DNA of 64,000 nt from Dichomitus squalens LYAD-421 SS1 (lineage: Eukaryota; Basidiomycota; Agaricomycetes; Polyporales; Polyporaceae). This document shows positions 47,196 through 58,816 of this stretch, in pieces (positions within the stretch are counted from its first letter, which is position 1; every line of letters begins with the position of its first letter). The notes beneath the pieces are model-generated. The model was not told the origin of the DNA. It did not search any database and saw only the letters and a program-made list of their open reading frames with translations. Location: contig NW_006766902.1 in NCBI RefSeq assembly GCF_000275845.1, forward strand, positions 123,765 to 187,764, read 5' to 3'. The translations under genes were made by a program, and so were the position numbers.

Positions 47196-48188
47196 CTACT
47201 GACTCTCGCGCTCGAGCAGGTCGTTCAAACATCGCGCGACGATGCCGACGCCGTCCTCTATCGCCTCCTTCTCCTCCTCCTTGACTCTCCCCGATAACCG
47301 CCCAAAGCGATCCGGGTGCCATCGCTTGAGCGCGTTCCGGATCTTGTCTCTCCTCGTCTCCCCTGCATGCAAAGGCGACAGCACGAACTTCGCCACCTTC
47401 GCCTCCGAGAGCTCCTCCAGCGATCTTGGCTGGGAGAACATCGGCCACGGGACGTCGCGGAACCCGAGCGTCTCTTCAGAGCTCAAGAGTTCGACCCACC
47501 GCGCCTCGTACCTCCGCCCCGCCTCGCGCTCCAGCTCCTGTCTCCTCGTCCGCATCGCCTCGCGCTCCCTCTCGCGCTTCAGCCGCTCCCGCTCCTCCTC
47601 CCCGCGCTTCCGCCGCTCGTATGCCGCCCGCTGCCTCTCCGACTCGCGCCGGTACGACTGCAGCCTCCGCAGCTCGTCCTCGATCGTGACCTCAGCGTCG
47701 CACTCCCATCGCTTCCACCGCCGCTCGGACTCGGCCCACGCCGCGGACGCCCGCCCGCGCGCGTCGGGGTGGAGGAGCAGCTCGTCGAACGCGGGGTGCC
47801 CGCGGCGGCCCGACGCCGCGAGGATGCGGAACGCGACCTGCTCGCGGCCGTCGTCGCGCGCCTGCTGCTCGTGCACCCACCGGACGGTGTCCTCGTTCTG
47901 CTCCACCATCTTGGCGATCTGCTGCTCGAGCACCCAGGCGTATGTATGCGGCATGCGCACGTACGGGTCCGTGTCCGAGGGGTCGTAGTCGTCGTAGTCG
48001 TAGTTCGAGGAGTAGGGGTTGCCCATTGTCCGCGAGCGACGCATAGACGAGTACGTCTGCTGTGAGCGGGGGGAGGCGTTGGAGGAGGAGGAAGGGAACG
48101 ACGACAGTTTAGCCTCGCGAGCGTGCTTGGGTGAAAGAGAGTAGTGGCGGGGGTAGTAGGCTTGTTCGGGTGTCGGTGTGTAGAACAT
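47196..48188 (-). CDS. NFKBIL1-like protein with C-terminal J-like domain
   Basis: A single exon of 330 codons starting at the ATG at 48188 (MFYTPTPEQAYYPRHYSL). A Tyr/Ser-rich, disordered N-terminus is followed by a long Arg/Glu-rich helix (EERERLKREREREAMRTRR) and a C-terminal region: LGFRDVPWPMFSQP, then KVAKFVLSPLHAGETRRDKI and RNALKRWHPDRFGRLSGRV, ending VARCLNDLLERESQ. The HPD triplet followed by a basic patch is J-domain-like, and this combination with the preceding PWP motif is typical of fungal homologues of NF-kappa-B inhibitor-like protein 1. NFKBIL1 has been linked to RNA processing in animals, while the fungal role is unknown. The complete HPD suggests it could contact Hsp70. No intron is apparent, unlike most neighbours. 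Confidence 0.75.
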   Translation of the reverse strand: MFYTPTPEQAYYPRHYSLSPKHAREAKLSSFPSSSSNASPRSQQTYSSMRRSRTMGNPYSSNYDYDDYDPSDTDPYVRMPHTYAWVLEQQIAKMVEQNEDTVRWVHEQQARDDGREQVAFRILAASGRRGHPAFDELLLHPDARGRASAAWAESERRWKRWECDAEVTIEDELRRLQSYRRESERQRAAYERRKRGEEERERLKREREREAMRTRRQELEREAGRRYEARWVELLSSEETLGFRDVPWPMFSQPRSLEELSEAKVAKFVLSPLHAGETRRDKIRNALKRWHPDRFGRLSGRVKEEEKEAIEDGVGIVARCLNDLLERESQ

Positions 48189-49319
48189 GATGGCTGCTCG
48201 ATAGCGATCAGCGAGACAAAGGAAGATAAGTTCGTGCAACGAGCGAGCGCGACTCGGGGACACAGAGAAGGTGTGAAGTGCTCGAGCTCGCGAGGGACGC
48301 GTAGCGAGAAGTGATGGAGAGTGGGCACCTACGAGCAGATCATATGTACCTCCCCGGAAGGCCGGTCGCGGGCTGAAATGCAGCGGCCGCTGCGTTCGCA
48401 AGCCACGAGTGCGCTCACAAAACATATCGTGTTAGGGGTGCTGCACCTGCGCGTCTCTTCGATGTCTCTCGCCTCCTTGTCTCCTCGTGCCCGAAATGGC
48501 ATTCTTGCCGCGTTGGGCTGCTATCTCTGTGCCCCCTCCCCGGTCCTGTCCGCCTCTTCCGCTCCGTGCTCCTTTATGAACGCGTTCTAGCTGCTTGCAG
48601 TGCTGCAGGATGCACAGTTTGACCTTGACCGCGGGCCCCATTCAGGCTCTCGGAACGGTGCGATCTATTCAGCTGCAATCCTTTATGTCCCGGCGTTACC
48701 GTTACCGCTACCGCAGTTGCCCTATTCCCTGAGCATAATGTGCCAACCTTGTATGGGTTCTTTGTCTTCCTACGAGCCCAGCTCCTCGATACGTCACCAC
48801 GCATCAGCTGTACAAGATCTGACATTAGTCTGATAGCGTCCTTGGGTTCGAAGGGGAAGTGTAACCTTCAAATAGGCAGCGGTTTCGTAAAACGGGTGAG
48901 GAGTAGCTCATACTCAGATGCGTGCTGACCGTCACGCAGCACGCCCACGAGCCTCAAGGCTCGCGGCGAAGTGGGCGTTGCTTCCCGATCTGGCCGCGAG
49001 GCAGCTGCATGTCATGTAGCGTGGTGGCCGGACGTGGGACCGCTCATGATCGCATTCGCACTCTCTTGCGTCAGGCGCCTGCCGCATACCCCGATACTAC
49101 GCGGAATGAAAGCTCGAGGGGAAGCGCTAAAAAGATCGACGGACGTGCCATCGCCTACGAGCGCAGAGACTACACATACTAGTACAGTAAAATGCAGGGA
49201 GTCAGCAGGCTGACTGAAAGGAACATGAAGCAAGGTATAGGGCAATGCGTCCTACACTAATTGGGCGTATGGTTCTCGTGTCTAGCGCGGCCGGACGGCA
49301 GTGCTCACCATCCATTCTC
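48189..49319. other. Intergenic region
   Basis: Promoter side of the J-like gene. No exon with recognisable content. The + strand frame at 48321-48590 is unsupported. Confidence 0.45.
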
Positions 49320-50045
49320 TCAAACCGGTGACACGGCGTCCTTCCTCTCGGACGCCTGTGATACAGCTCCCCGTATGTCATCTTCTAAGCCAAAGTCGAC
49401 CGTCTTGTCCACAGTGATCTGCACCTGCTCGATTGGGCAACGTCAGCGCCGAGGTGAGCAAAAGTTTCCCGCCATGCTACTTACTGCAGTATGGAAGTTG
49501 ACGGGGTCGACGTGCTTGAACGATAGTACGTCAGCTGACGGAACGCGAGCAAGATAGACATTGTAGCATACCGAACTGTGGCCGCTACCAGATTGCGAGA
49601 CTGACCGATCTCGCAAGACCTTGCGCGTGTTCATTCTAAAGGTGTTCGAATGCCGGATCAGAATGCGCACATTTGAAGAGGCTGACAAACCTGGGTCTCG
49701 GTACTTACGAAGCGAGCAATGAGCTCGTGTAGACTATCGGAGGCATTATGGGCCGGATCTCAACGTCAGAACCAGAGCGGGGGAAGAAACGAGGCGCGCA
49801 CGCTTGCTGATAGCGAAGTGCAGTCCAAGATAGATCTATACATGCGGCTTCGCCAGCCACTGGAAAGCACAATGGGCGCAGTCAGCGCGCGTCTCGCTGC
49901 CATGCGTGGCCCCTTAAGATAGGAGACTCGGTACTTACGAAGACCAGCGAAATGACCGTGGTCACGCTTGAAGGGATTGCGTTAGCGGAGGGCATAGACG
50001 CGGAGAGCATGCGTCACGCACGAGGTGGGCAAGCCGGTCTCGAGC
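49320..50045 (-). CDS. Possible exons of an unidentified gene
   Basis: The last exon is the best supported: after an acceptor near 49437 it reads VQITVDKTVDFGLEDDIRGA and QASERKDAVSPV and stops at 49320. The preceding exon reads DVLSFKHVDPVNFHTA and ends at a good donor. Upstream, a piece ending SDSLHELIARF joins a donor at about 49712. A short leader beginning MLSASMPSANAIPSSV ends at another donor with almost the same sequence. The pieces do not all join in one frame, so the model is incomplete or the gene is damaged. No domain is recognised. Confidence 0.25.
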
Positions 50046-50977
50046 GCGACTGAGTCCAATATATGATTTAACCTGGGGAGTAAAGTTTGAGTGTTCTGGA
50101 TGAAATTAACGGGGGGACGGCGTACCTTCCGGTGCCTGTGCAACTGCTACGCAGGTAAAGTTAGAGTTCGGTGGTGATGAAGAAGTCTACGACACAAGAC
50201 AGGACGAGTCGAAGAGTGAAGAAGCTCTACGATGCAATAATAATCCTGGCAAACTGTCAGACTGTGGATTCAACGTCGCGGACGCGGAGCGTCCGCTGCA
50301 GGAAGCCATCGAGGATCTATGCGGCGCGATGAGAAGTTACAAGGAGATCCCACTCGGACAAGATGCTTTGCCCTGCGACGCGACCGGACTGTTTTGTGAC
50401 TCCGTCAACTTGTTCCACTTGACCTAGATGATATGACTCTCAGACATGCTCCTTCCTTAGGAAGTGCTTGGGCCAAGGTAGCCCTCTCCAGAGCATGAAG
50501 CAAGAAACGCGGAGCAGTGATCAGACATACGAAATGCCGCAGGGATCTACAAGAAAATGATTGACGAAAGAGGAAGAAAGGAGAGCGCAACGACGCGACA
50601 CTGTCGTGACGGCTCAGGCAGACAGCGAGGAGACACATCAGGTCAGATCCAATGGCAGGTGAAGGAGAGAAGGCAACCACTGACCGTCTGCCGACACCGC
50701 CCGCGGCCGAAGCGTGGGGAGTCAGGTCACAACATGGACACGTGACCGCGGTGGAAGCACGAACGTCGAATTACGCACATTGAAAGGCACTGGAAGTGCC
50801 GCGACACTGGGTACCCATTATGTCCGCTTTCAATGCTGAGAACGGCGTGAAAACTAAATTTCGCGCCACAAACTGCTTACGAAGTGCGTCAGCCTGAGAG
50901 CCAGACTCGCGATCTGGGCGAAAGCGTCGGGCAGTGTTTGCCACATTATCCTTTGTCTCATCAGCAAAAATGTATAA
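50046..50977. other. Gene-poor stretch
   Basis: A + strand frame without an ATG (about 50161-50430, containing DEEVYDTRQDESKSEEAL) is open for about 85 codons. It could be an exon but has no partner. Nothing else is seen. Confidence 0.35.
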
Positions 50978-51311
50978 ATGTTGCCGGATATTACCCACCC
51001 GGGCCCACCCAGGCAATCGCAAAAATATCATGCAACATGTAAGGCATATTGGGCGCACCTTGTCAGGTTTCCATCCTAGCCCAATAACCCCGAATAGGTT
51101 GGCAGAGCAGGCAATATACAGAAATACCAGGCAATACCGGCGAGATCTCGCGGGTATTGCCCGGTATGGTCAGTATGGCACCCGCTTGCAATGACAGCGA
51201 TCGAGCGCCGTACCTCCCTCAATTGCCCGGGATTGTGTTCGTTGCGAGATGGGGCAACCCTGAGAAGCCCGTGCAGTATAGGGCAACAGCCTGTCGATGT
51301 TGCCAGATATT
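50978..51311. repeat. Palindrome-rich element bounded by 15-bp direct repeats
   Basis: The segment is bounded by direct repeats (ATGTTGCC[G/A]GATATT at 50978-50992 and 51297-51311, 14 of 15 bases identical). Near its middle lies a 44-bp palindrome (51124-51167) with only two mismatched pairs, centred on CGAGATCTCG and containing GGCAATACC and GGTATTGCC arms. Many smaller GGCAAT/ATTGCC words occur on both strands (51016, 51108, 51219, 51252, 51280). ATGTTGC and GCAACAT at 50978 and 51031 form another inverted pair. There is no coding capacity. It resembles a MITE or foldback-type element, but terminal inverted repeats and a short target-site duplication are not obvious. Confidence 0.55.
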
Positions 51312-51559
51312 TCCATACCTTGCCTCGGATTCTCAGTGTTAGGCGGTGAAAAGAGATGTCGTATAACATCATATATACACTGGGATCGGAGAGAATGCGT
51401 GGGCGAGAAATATATTGCGGAAGAAACAATCACAGACAAGCTACACATACAAGACAATCGCAGAAGCTTACAAGATGTTCGCCCGCAAGGAAGCCGGATT
51501 GAACGTAGTCGGCAAGTGGGGATGGAGACGCGTCAACGCTGCGTTATCCGCAGTCACTC

Positions 51560-52455
51560 ATGATGACTTCAATTATCATAATCTCGTTAGCTCCCACGAA
51601 ACCGCTCACGTCGGCAGAATATATCAATTGAGAGACGATGGCGCTGCGCATGGTTCCTTCAGAAGCTGCCAATGATACAGTGATTGAAGCCTACCTCACA
51701 AAGATCATCGACACGCCGACGCCGCCAAGGTGCTCGAAAACGCCAGTAGTGGGGATATTATCATGCCGTCTGATGATGCACTCGTCAAAGAAAGGCCGAC
51801 TGGGCGCGTCACATGACAAGGTACTCACAAGAAATGCCATCCAAGATGTTGAGGAGAGCGTCCAGTATAGCGGCGGGTATAGATCTCAGGGCATCCGTCG
51901 CTACGGGTGCGGACTTCCTCGCTATTTGAATGGTGAAGTCCTTTACCGCACCCCGCGCGCTCCGCTTGCCAGCAGCCTCTGGTTGCGGGTCGCCGTTCAT
52001 ATGATACGTCCGGTGATTGGCCTCAAGGTCTGACAGGAGGGGCTCATTCCCGTCCGAGGTCTCGCGGTCGGGTTCTTCGCGGGCATGTGATGCGCCCTCG
52101 GATGTAACAAACTGTTCACCTACCATGGACAGCGACCTCCACATCCTGCCTGGCCGCTCTAATGTGTGCGTCAGTAGCTGCGACTCTGTGATGCCGACGT
52201 TGCACCTGAAGGAGCTTCGCTGTCATGATGCGCGAGAAGGAGGAAGAGGGCGGAGCGTTGGGACATCCCTGGTTGCTCGCACAGGGCTGTGGCTCCGGGG
52301 TGCTGCGTAGAGAGCGTGGATGTGGAGGCGTCGAGGTCGCTGGCGTCTTCCCTAGGTCTGAGTGAAGTCACTGAAGGCGCGGCAGATGCGGGCAGGAGGT
52401 CTGCCGCAGTGCGCGTGTGGAGGGGTGGACGCGAGGTCGGGGAAGAGGAACGCAC
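51560..52455 (-). pseudogene. Decayed SulP-family transporter fragment (Vsb1-like)
   Basis: The - strand encodes the N-terminal part of a fungal SulP-type transporter of the yeast Vsb1 kind. The hydrophilic N-terminus (SLSMVGEQFVTSEG, GNEPLLSDLE) is followed by LRSIPAAILDALLNILDGIS, the usual entry to the first membrane helices. After a short intron the expected GMIIFP segment appears as GMII, then a lost base near 51756 shifts the frame, and the match continues as PTTGVFEHLGGVGVSMIFV. After another intron it reads SQLIYSADVSGFVGANEIM and IIEV, then a stop near 51556. The remaining two thirds, with the transport core, STAS and cyclic-nucleotide-binding-like domains, are absent. The frameshift and the truncation make this a relic. 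Confidence 0.65.
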
Positions 52456-54791
52456 TCACAAGGACAAAATTCCGAGGAGCGACATCGACCAAGAACGACT
52501 TGTGCTAAGGATCACTGGAGATCTTCACTGTCAATGAGTGAAGTGTAGGTGTTTTTCATGGGCAATATGTTAGTGAAGGGGTGCATATATGCGCCCAAAA
52601 GACGTTGAGAGCCTACTAGATTGCTATACGATGGCCTATTGAACTCGGCGGCAAGCGTGGGCGTTGGTGGAACATCAAGTTATGTTTCTTGAGGCATTGA
52701 ATTTTGTGAGAAGGGAGATGATAGTGGGGCGAAGGGAAGATGGACATGACGTTCTTTTGTACATGGACGCTCTTTATAGCGTGAAGGTGAAGAGCTTGTG
52801 AAGCGTGTGGGCGCCTACACGTTGGACGCGCTCGCCGTGATCAGCATATTCACCTCGTCCTCGCCTTCACCTCCTCATCTCTCGTCGGCCACACTGCTAC
52901 AATCCCGTCGACTAAATCTGTATGCTCATCGGAATCCTCCTCCTGTAAGCATCCGGGACGACAGCAGCTAGTTCTGAGGTCGGACTTGGGCCTCAGATAG
53001 CAGCATCTCTATCGTTGATTGAATGCCTCCCGTCACCTTCCCAGCACGGCCTGCGTCGTTCGGTGGCGAGCTCGCTGAAACGCTCCTGAGGTATGTGGTC
53101 CCGCTTCCGTTCTTTACGTCTTCTTGCCCCATCATCCAGGATCTTGAGGGACGTATCTCGAAGCACTCGGAGTATGACGCCATCCAGGGCTTTGAGGTGC
53201 GGCTCGACATTATTCAGAGCCTGCTTGGCGGTTTCGGCGTTGTGATGGGACTTCGCGAGGGGATACGTTTGAGCGAGACCGAACATCAGGTTTCCCCCGT
53301 CAAGTAAGAACATCGGGTCATCGAGGAGGCTGGACAGGGTCCTTCGATTCACAAGAAGAAACTGGTACGTTGCTGACTTGCTACCGATCCAAAATAGCGA
53401 TCGTTCCTGACCCTGTCCATTACACAGTGTCTCACTTGCAACCCGTATGCGACTCAGCCACGCTCAGAGACCTAGTCCTCCGCACCCTCTAACCCCGAAG
53501 ACCTTCACGAACGGTACACGTTTACACAAGCCCCTCAGTCGCACATCCAGTCAAGTAGATGCACCTGGTCCAGCCCCCATCCGATCAACGAGCTGGCTCT
53601 CCGTTGTCAACAGGATCTACGGTGCTGGGTGAGGGCGAGTAGCAAGCTCCATTTACGACCTGTTCACTCGGGGCCATAGGACCTCATCCGTCTTTACAGT
53701 ACGTTCTCGCCCACCGGGTTCTTACTGTGAATCATGGGGGAAGTATGACAAGTGCAAGCCATGTGATGCTTCGGCGTACTCATCACAGCTTCTGACAACG
53801 CGCATTACACCGCCAACCATCATTTCGACAGCGACAATGGACAATCGCAGAGTGACGGTGATGCCTCTCTCGGACCGGAAGGGCCTATGGACGAGGACGT
53901 GCTGGGACTGGCTCGTGTGTACTATTGCTATACAGTTAACACAACGTAGTTTCAAAGAATTGTCCGCTCACTCACCGAGAAGGGAATGAGATACGTTGCA
54001 AACCGCGACCAAACTCATCAAGTTTCCGTGATCTGCTCATGAGGTATTATACATCATTGTGCGGACGTGTGATATCATGGGAGCCAGAGCATATATTGTG
54101 CCGTCATGCAATCTTACCACAAGTCTCGCCTGGTATTGTGAGTATTGTGCGTACAGGCCCCCTTGGATCCCATATCGGGTGCTCGCGCGGTCTCGCGCCG
54201 TAAACGGCGCTTAGGGCACCACCTACAATCTTGGACGACATTTTTACACTTTTGCTGATGCTTCCCTTGTATCGCCTTCATGGTGTGGTTCCGGGCCTCC
54301 CGTAATATCTATTTATTACAAGAGGGTTCTGGCTTAAGCATATGATTGCACCTATTGATCTAGTTAGTCCACAGCCGGCAGATCTGTGTCCCATTGCGAA
54401 AGGGTGCTCATACCGCCGTCCTCGCAAGTGCTATGATGCGCCCTATGGCCACATCGTACTCATGACTTGGAGGAAACACGCACTCCACCATTTACTAGAT
54501 TAATCGCCCGTTTATCCCGAGCAAGCTCGATATAGTTCTACACAATCTAGCCAACAAACACCGTGTATGTCACTCTCATGTAATCTGAAGCGGCGAAATA
54601 AACCCAATTGAGATAACCTCTATCGCTGAACCACGTATATAGGCTACAGCACCCCCAAAGAAAGCGTGAAATACTGTACATGACCGTTAGCACGCTGAGA
54701 CTGGGACCTGACGATAGCGACAAGACTCGCTGAGTCGGCCCAGATATGATGAACCCATCGCCCAGCACGGGTCTCACATCAAGAGACAGCA
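52456..54791. other. Gene-poor region
   Basis: A - strand frame at 52993-53352 (DDPMFLLDGGNLMFGLAQ, then ALNNVEPHLKALDGVILRVL) looks protein-like but has no known domain and no clean neighbours. It may be another relic. The stretch at about 53640-54500 is AT-richer and empty. Confidence 0.4.
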
Positions 54792-55247
54792 CTAGATGTC
54801 CCCATTTTCCCAAGCCTCGGAGAGCCCGTACATGTGGGACCGGAGCTTGTCAAACGAGAGGTTATACTCGATAGCGAAGCCCTGCTGCCTGAGCTCGCGG
54901 AGCGCAGTCCAGACCCAATTTTGAGAATTCCACTCCGGATCGTGACGGACGATGGGGATTTCGGACAAGATCTTTTCGAACTGGTCTATGGACTCGACTG
55001 GGATGCGGCCGACGGCAAGTGAACCGCGCCACAAATCGTGGCGGAGAGGAATGTCCCGCTGTGCCTCGTAGCAGAATGTATCGACATTGCCGGCGACGTT
55101 ATAGGCATTCCCTATTGGCCGCAAGTGAGAGCCGGAGGTTTTGAAGGTGAGTGCCCAGTGGAGCGGTCGAGTTTTGCCCTCGGAGTCTGTGCCTCGGCTC
55201 CATTGGGTCACGTGGAGGACTATTTGGGAGTTGTGGTCTGACAACAT
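54792..55247 (-). CDS. Conserved small agaricomycete protein, function unknown
   Basis: A single exon of 151 codons from the ATG at 55247 (MLSDHNSQIVLHVTQWSRG) to the TAG at 54792. The core is RPLHWALTFKTSG, then LWRGSLAVGRIPVESIDQFE, IPIVRHDPEWNSQNWVWTAL and RELRQQGFAIEYN. Small basidiomycete proteins with HWAL near the start and a WN(C)QNWV segment later are common (some are filed under DUF6914-like entries, from memory). In many of them the position before QNW is Cys, giving a His/Cys pair like that of papain-type enzymes. Here it is Ser, so any such activity would be lost or changed. No signal peptide or membrane segment is visible. The function is not known. Confidence 0.65.
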   Translation of the reverse strand: MLSDHNSQIVLHVTQWSRGTDSEGKTRPLHWALTFKTSGSHLRPIGNAYNVAGNVDTFCYEAQRDIPLRHDLWRGSLAVGRIPVESIDQFEKILSEIPIVRHDPEWNSQNWVWTALRELRQQGFAIEYNLSFDKLRSHMYGLSEAWENGDI

Positions 55248-56723
55248 CGTCACGGCGGTGAACCTAGATGAACGGCGATGAGATGAAGATGTTCGCTGCG
55301 AGCAGGAGAGCTCCACATACGGTGCAGCATTGAGAGGGAAATTGGTGACGAGGTGACATTGCCTCCTAAATTTATGAGGTCGAGCTGGCATCTAGACTTC
55401 CGGCCAGCAATTGCACGGGGTGAAACATACCGAGGAAATTCGTGATGTCATGACGTCGTCAACTATTCTCATATCCCGGATCCTGAACATAGCAATCAAG
55501 CCCTTGAGGAAGTACACTCAGGGCCCTTAGAAGTGCCTACTATGCATTAGAGTACTGTGCATCGGAAGGGGTAGAAAACCGACATTTCCCTAGCGGGACG
55601 TGTGTGCCTCCGTCATGAGATCGCCGATAGCACAGCTAAGCGGGGCAGAGATGTGTACACACAAAACTACCGGAAATGCATTGCGTCATCGGCTTTCTCT
55701 ACATATTGCCCGCACCTCCCCGGCTTATGCATAGATGTCCCGTGTGCTTAGTGGCATGTCCTGGGGGAAAGCGTTATGTGGAGTAACCAATGATATTACC
55801 TTGCAGAAATGCGAGGAATACAAGAAAGTAAACCCCATTGAGATACAATCATATGATATGAGCTGGCCTCAAGATGACATATATGACATGTGTGTGGTTT
55901 GCACAAGTGCAGCAACCCCAGTCACCATAGCGGCGTACCTGGGTTGGCGGAATGGTCGACGCCGCTTTGAGCGCTAAGATTGCCAAATCAGGTACGGTCA
56001 TTGTCTTCAGCTACATGCGGATTAGCCGAACGACTCATGACCCATGATGACAAAAGACGTACTGAAGATTTTGTACTCTTGAGCGCGATAAAACCCTCGC
56101 TCCCTTGCTTTGTGTCAATGTGGAGGTGCCCAGTACGACGGGCAGGTTGGGACGCCATTGTGCTTGCATGAGCGAGCGTCTGGACTCCGGGGTCCGAACC
56201 CGCTTGTCTTCCGTGTCTGTTTTCCCGCCCCTTTGTGTCGCCATCGGGTCTAGAGATCTTCACCGCCTCAGGCTACAAAACGGGATCTTGGGAGATGCGC
56301 TTCCTTCCAGGTACGTACCGCTCTACTGTTTCGAATGGGCAGAGCCTCCCTACCGAAGCGACTTCTGGCCTTCCAGACACCTCCGGCCCCGGCGTTAGAA
56401 GCGCGGTCAGCAAGGAGGACACATGAGTGCAACACTCATCTTCCCGCTGATAATAGTGCCTTAGCCCGCTGCGGCCACCCAGTCGACGCTCGGAAGGGTC
56501 AAACCCTCACACCTTGGCTGCGGCACAGTGATACTATTGCATTGGGGTTTAGCCGCATTGGGCTACGTGCTATCCGGCGACAAGATGTGCGGATATCCTG
56601 CCCTCATGGGCATTCGCGAGGCACAGCACAATCCCCAACCCCAATCCTTGCGATTCACAGCGTTCAGGAACAGACCACCCACAGGAGACCACCCACAGGA
56701 GAATTCGACGAGCCCGCAGCCTT
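55248..56723. other. Gene-poor region
   Basis: No supported gene. A + strand frame at about 56235-56426 contains GLEIFTASGYKTGSWEMRFLP, which could be an exon, but nothing joins to it. The right end is the 3' flank of the methyltransferase gene. Confidence 0.4.
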
Positions 56724-58816
56724 CTAGAAAGGCTCGGCCGTGATGTACGCCCACACCGACCCGCTCGCACGCGCCATCCGCGAGACCTTCCATCCCGCGG
56801 AGCGCGCAAGCGCAGATATCTCCCGGAGGGTTCGCTCCTTCGCCCCTAGCACCGCCATCATCTACCCCAAGTACACAGGACGCAGTTCACGATCAGGACA
56901 AGCGTTTGTGGACAGTGGACAGCACGAGACACTCACCGAGAGGTCGAGCAAGTACCCGCTCGCACTCGCGCGCCCAAGGTTAGCGAGCAGCGGAGAGCCC
57001 TCTGGGGCAAGCGTCCGCTCCGCGCCAGGAATTGCTTCTCGGTTATCATCGTAGTCGTTGTAGCACGCGTGTGCGAGGACCATGTCTACGATGAGCAGCT
57101 TGGTTGTCGAACCCGCGGCGTTGCGGAGGTGACGAAGTATCCTGACATAGAAGCCGGGCTCAGCATCATGGGATCCCCGACGTCGCGGCGAACTCACGTC
57201 CTGACGGATTCGTCCGGCCAATTGTGCGTGCATCCTCGGATAAGGAAGACGGCAGGTGATGATACGGAGCCGACAACTGAGACTTCGATAGAGGGCGGTC
57301 GTGGCTGGAGAAAGTCTTGCGGTCGGAAGCTGACCCTCCCTGATTTCACTAGCTCGGCGTGCTCTCCACTCCAGACCTTCAATGACGGCGATTAAGCTCG
57401 TGATGGAAGAGCACAAATACGTGGAATGCTTACGGAGGGCGCAATCTCGACGACCTGTTTCCTGTCCTCGACGACGAACCGTAGGTGTGGGTATGCGTGT
57501 GCTAGGACTACGGACGTCGACCCAACTCCACCGCCGACGTCCACTACAACCGAGTCCTTGGAAAGGTCCTTCCAGGCGAAGGCTGTTTGTCAGATGAGAA
57601 AGTCGGCTGAATGACACCTGCTCTCAGGAAGAGCTTCACGCACTGCCAATGATGTTCTCCACGATCTCCCAGGGACGTGTCCCGGTCATTCCGACACCAA
57701 AGTCCCTGAGGCGCGTCTTGTTCTCGGGAAGCTCCAGCCATTCGAAGTAACCCAGCTCTGTCCGGAAGGCGAGGTTGAAGGGAGTTTTGTACTTGACATT
57801 CGTGGCCGAGTCGGACTGGCCACGTTGGTAAAGCAGCTTCCGCAGAGAGATGGCGCGTTCTCTATCAGGAAGGAGGGCATCCGTCATGTGCGCAATGGAC
57901 TTGAAGAAGTCGTCCGATCTAGATAGAAGAACTTGATTGACATTGACAGGGAAGGTGTCCATGCTATAGTCCCTTACTTCATTGGGACGAGAGCGGCCAC
58001 GCAGTCAGTGCCATCATATTTCTTCGAGGGACTGGAAGGAATCTGTCAGTGGCATGCATACATTATAGGGCAAGCAGTAACCACCACTCACGCGATACGA
58101 AGCTGCTCAGGTGTCTTCCCCGAGTCTATGATAGACGATAAACGGTTATTCGCAAATACGTCCGGCCGGACCTCGCGTATCCAATGGAACGTCGCAAGAA
58201 GCCTCAATATGTGACCTATATAACACGCAGACACATCAGCTTAGCTCCAAACCCAAATGCTGCAGCCCATGCCTCAATGAGGTCGAGACGCTCACCTAGC
58301 TTGTCCGGATCTACTGGTTCAGCAGGCGCGGTCCCGTCCTGGCCGGAAGCTAGCACGTCGATGCGCCGCGCTAGCTCGTTGACATGCACACCTTCCGGAC
58401 CGGCCTCCCGGAGTATCTCCACCGTATTCGTAGCCTCGAGGAACTGGATAGACGCGACAATATGCCCCTATATGCGCAGTCCGCCGTGAGCTATGGACGT
58501 GCGGGACGGCCAAAGGACCACATACGCTCATCAAACCCTCCATGAGTGAGAAGAACGGTCTATGCACCGACGCTGCGAGCTGGCCGCACGCTGCGACAAT
58601 CTGGTTCGCCGCGGTAACTACTGCAGGATCCGAGGCCAGCTTCTCTGCGGGCTCTGCCTCGGGGCTGTGGTTCGCCGCGTTCTGGTAGTACGGCACGTCC
58701 AGCGACGGATAGTCCAAGGGGGTCGTCCCCTGCGACCGTTCAGCATACACCCGCTCCATCTCAGCGAGCGCATCGCCTATGACGCCGTGCAAAGCTTTGA
58801 GCGTAGCAAACGTCAT
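56724..58816 (-). CDS. S-adenosylmethionine-dependent O-methyltransferase
   Basis: A fungal family 2 (sterigmatocystin/COMT-like) O-methyltransferase, which transfers a methyl group from SAM to a hydroxyl of a small aromatic or polyketide substrate. It starts at the ATG at 58816 (MTFATLKALHGVIGDALAEM). The N-terminal helical dimerisation domain includes LREAGPEGVHVNELARRIDV, then HILRLLATFHWIREVRPDVF and FFKSIAHMTDALLPDRERAI. The SAM site is SVVVDVGGGVGSTSVVLAH, followed by HLRFVVEDRKQVVE. The next segments are SGRVSFRPQDFLQP, FLIRGCTHNWPDE (where ILHDWPD is usual; the catalytic His aligns with H in THNW), TTKLLIVDM and the last exon MMAVLGAKERTLREISALAR to the TAG at 56724. About eight exons with short GT-AG introns. 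All key motifs are present, so it should be active. The substrate is unknown, and no polyketide or terpene synthase lies nearby. Confidence 0.86.

Noticed and set aside
56170..56215. Second tRNA-like T-loop (GGTTCGGACCCC on the - strand)
   Set aside because: No matching acceptor stem or D-arm upstream.
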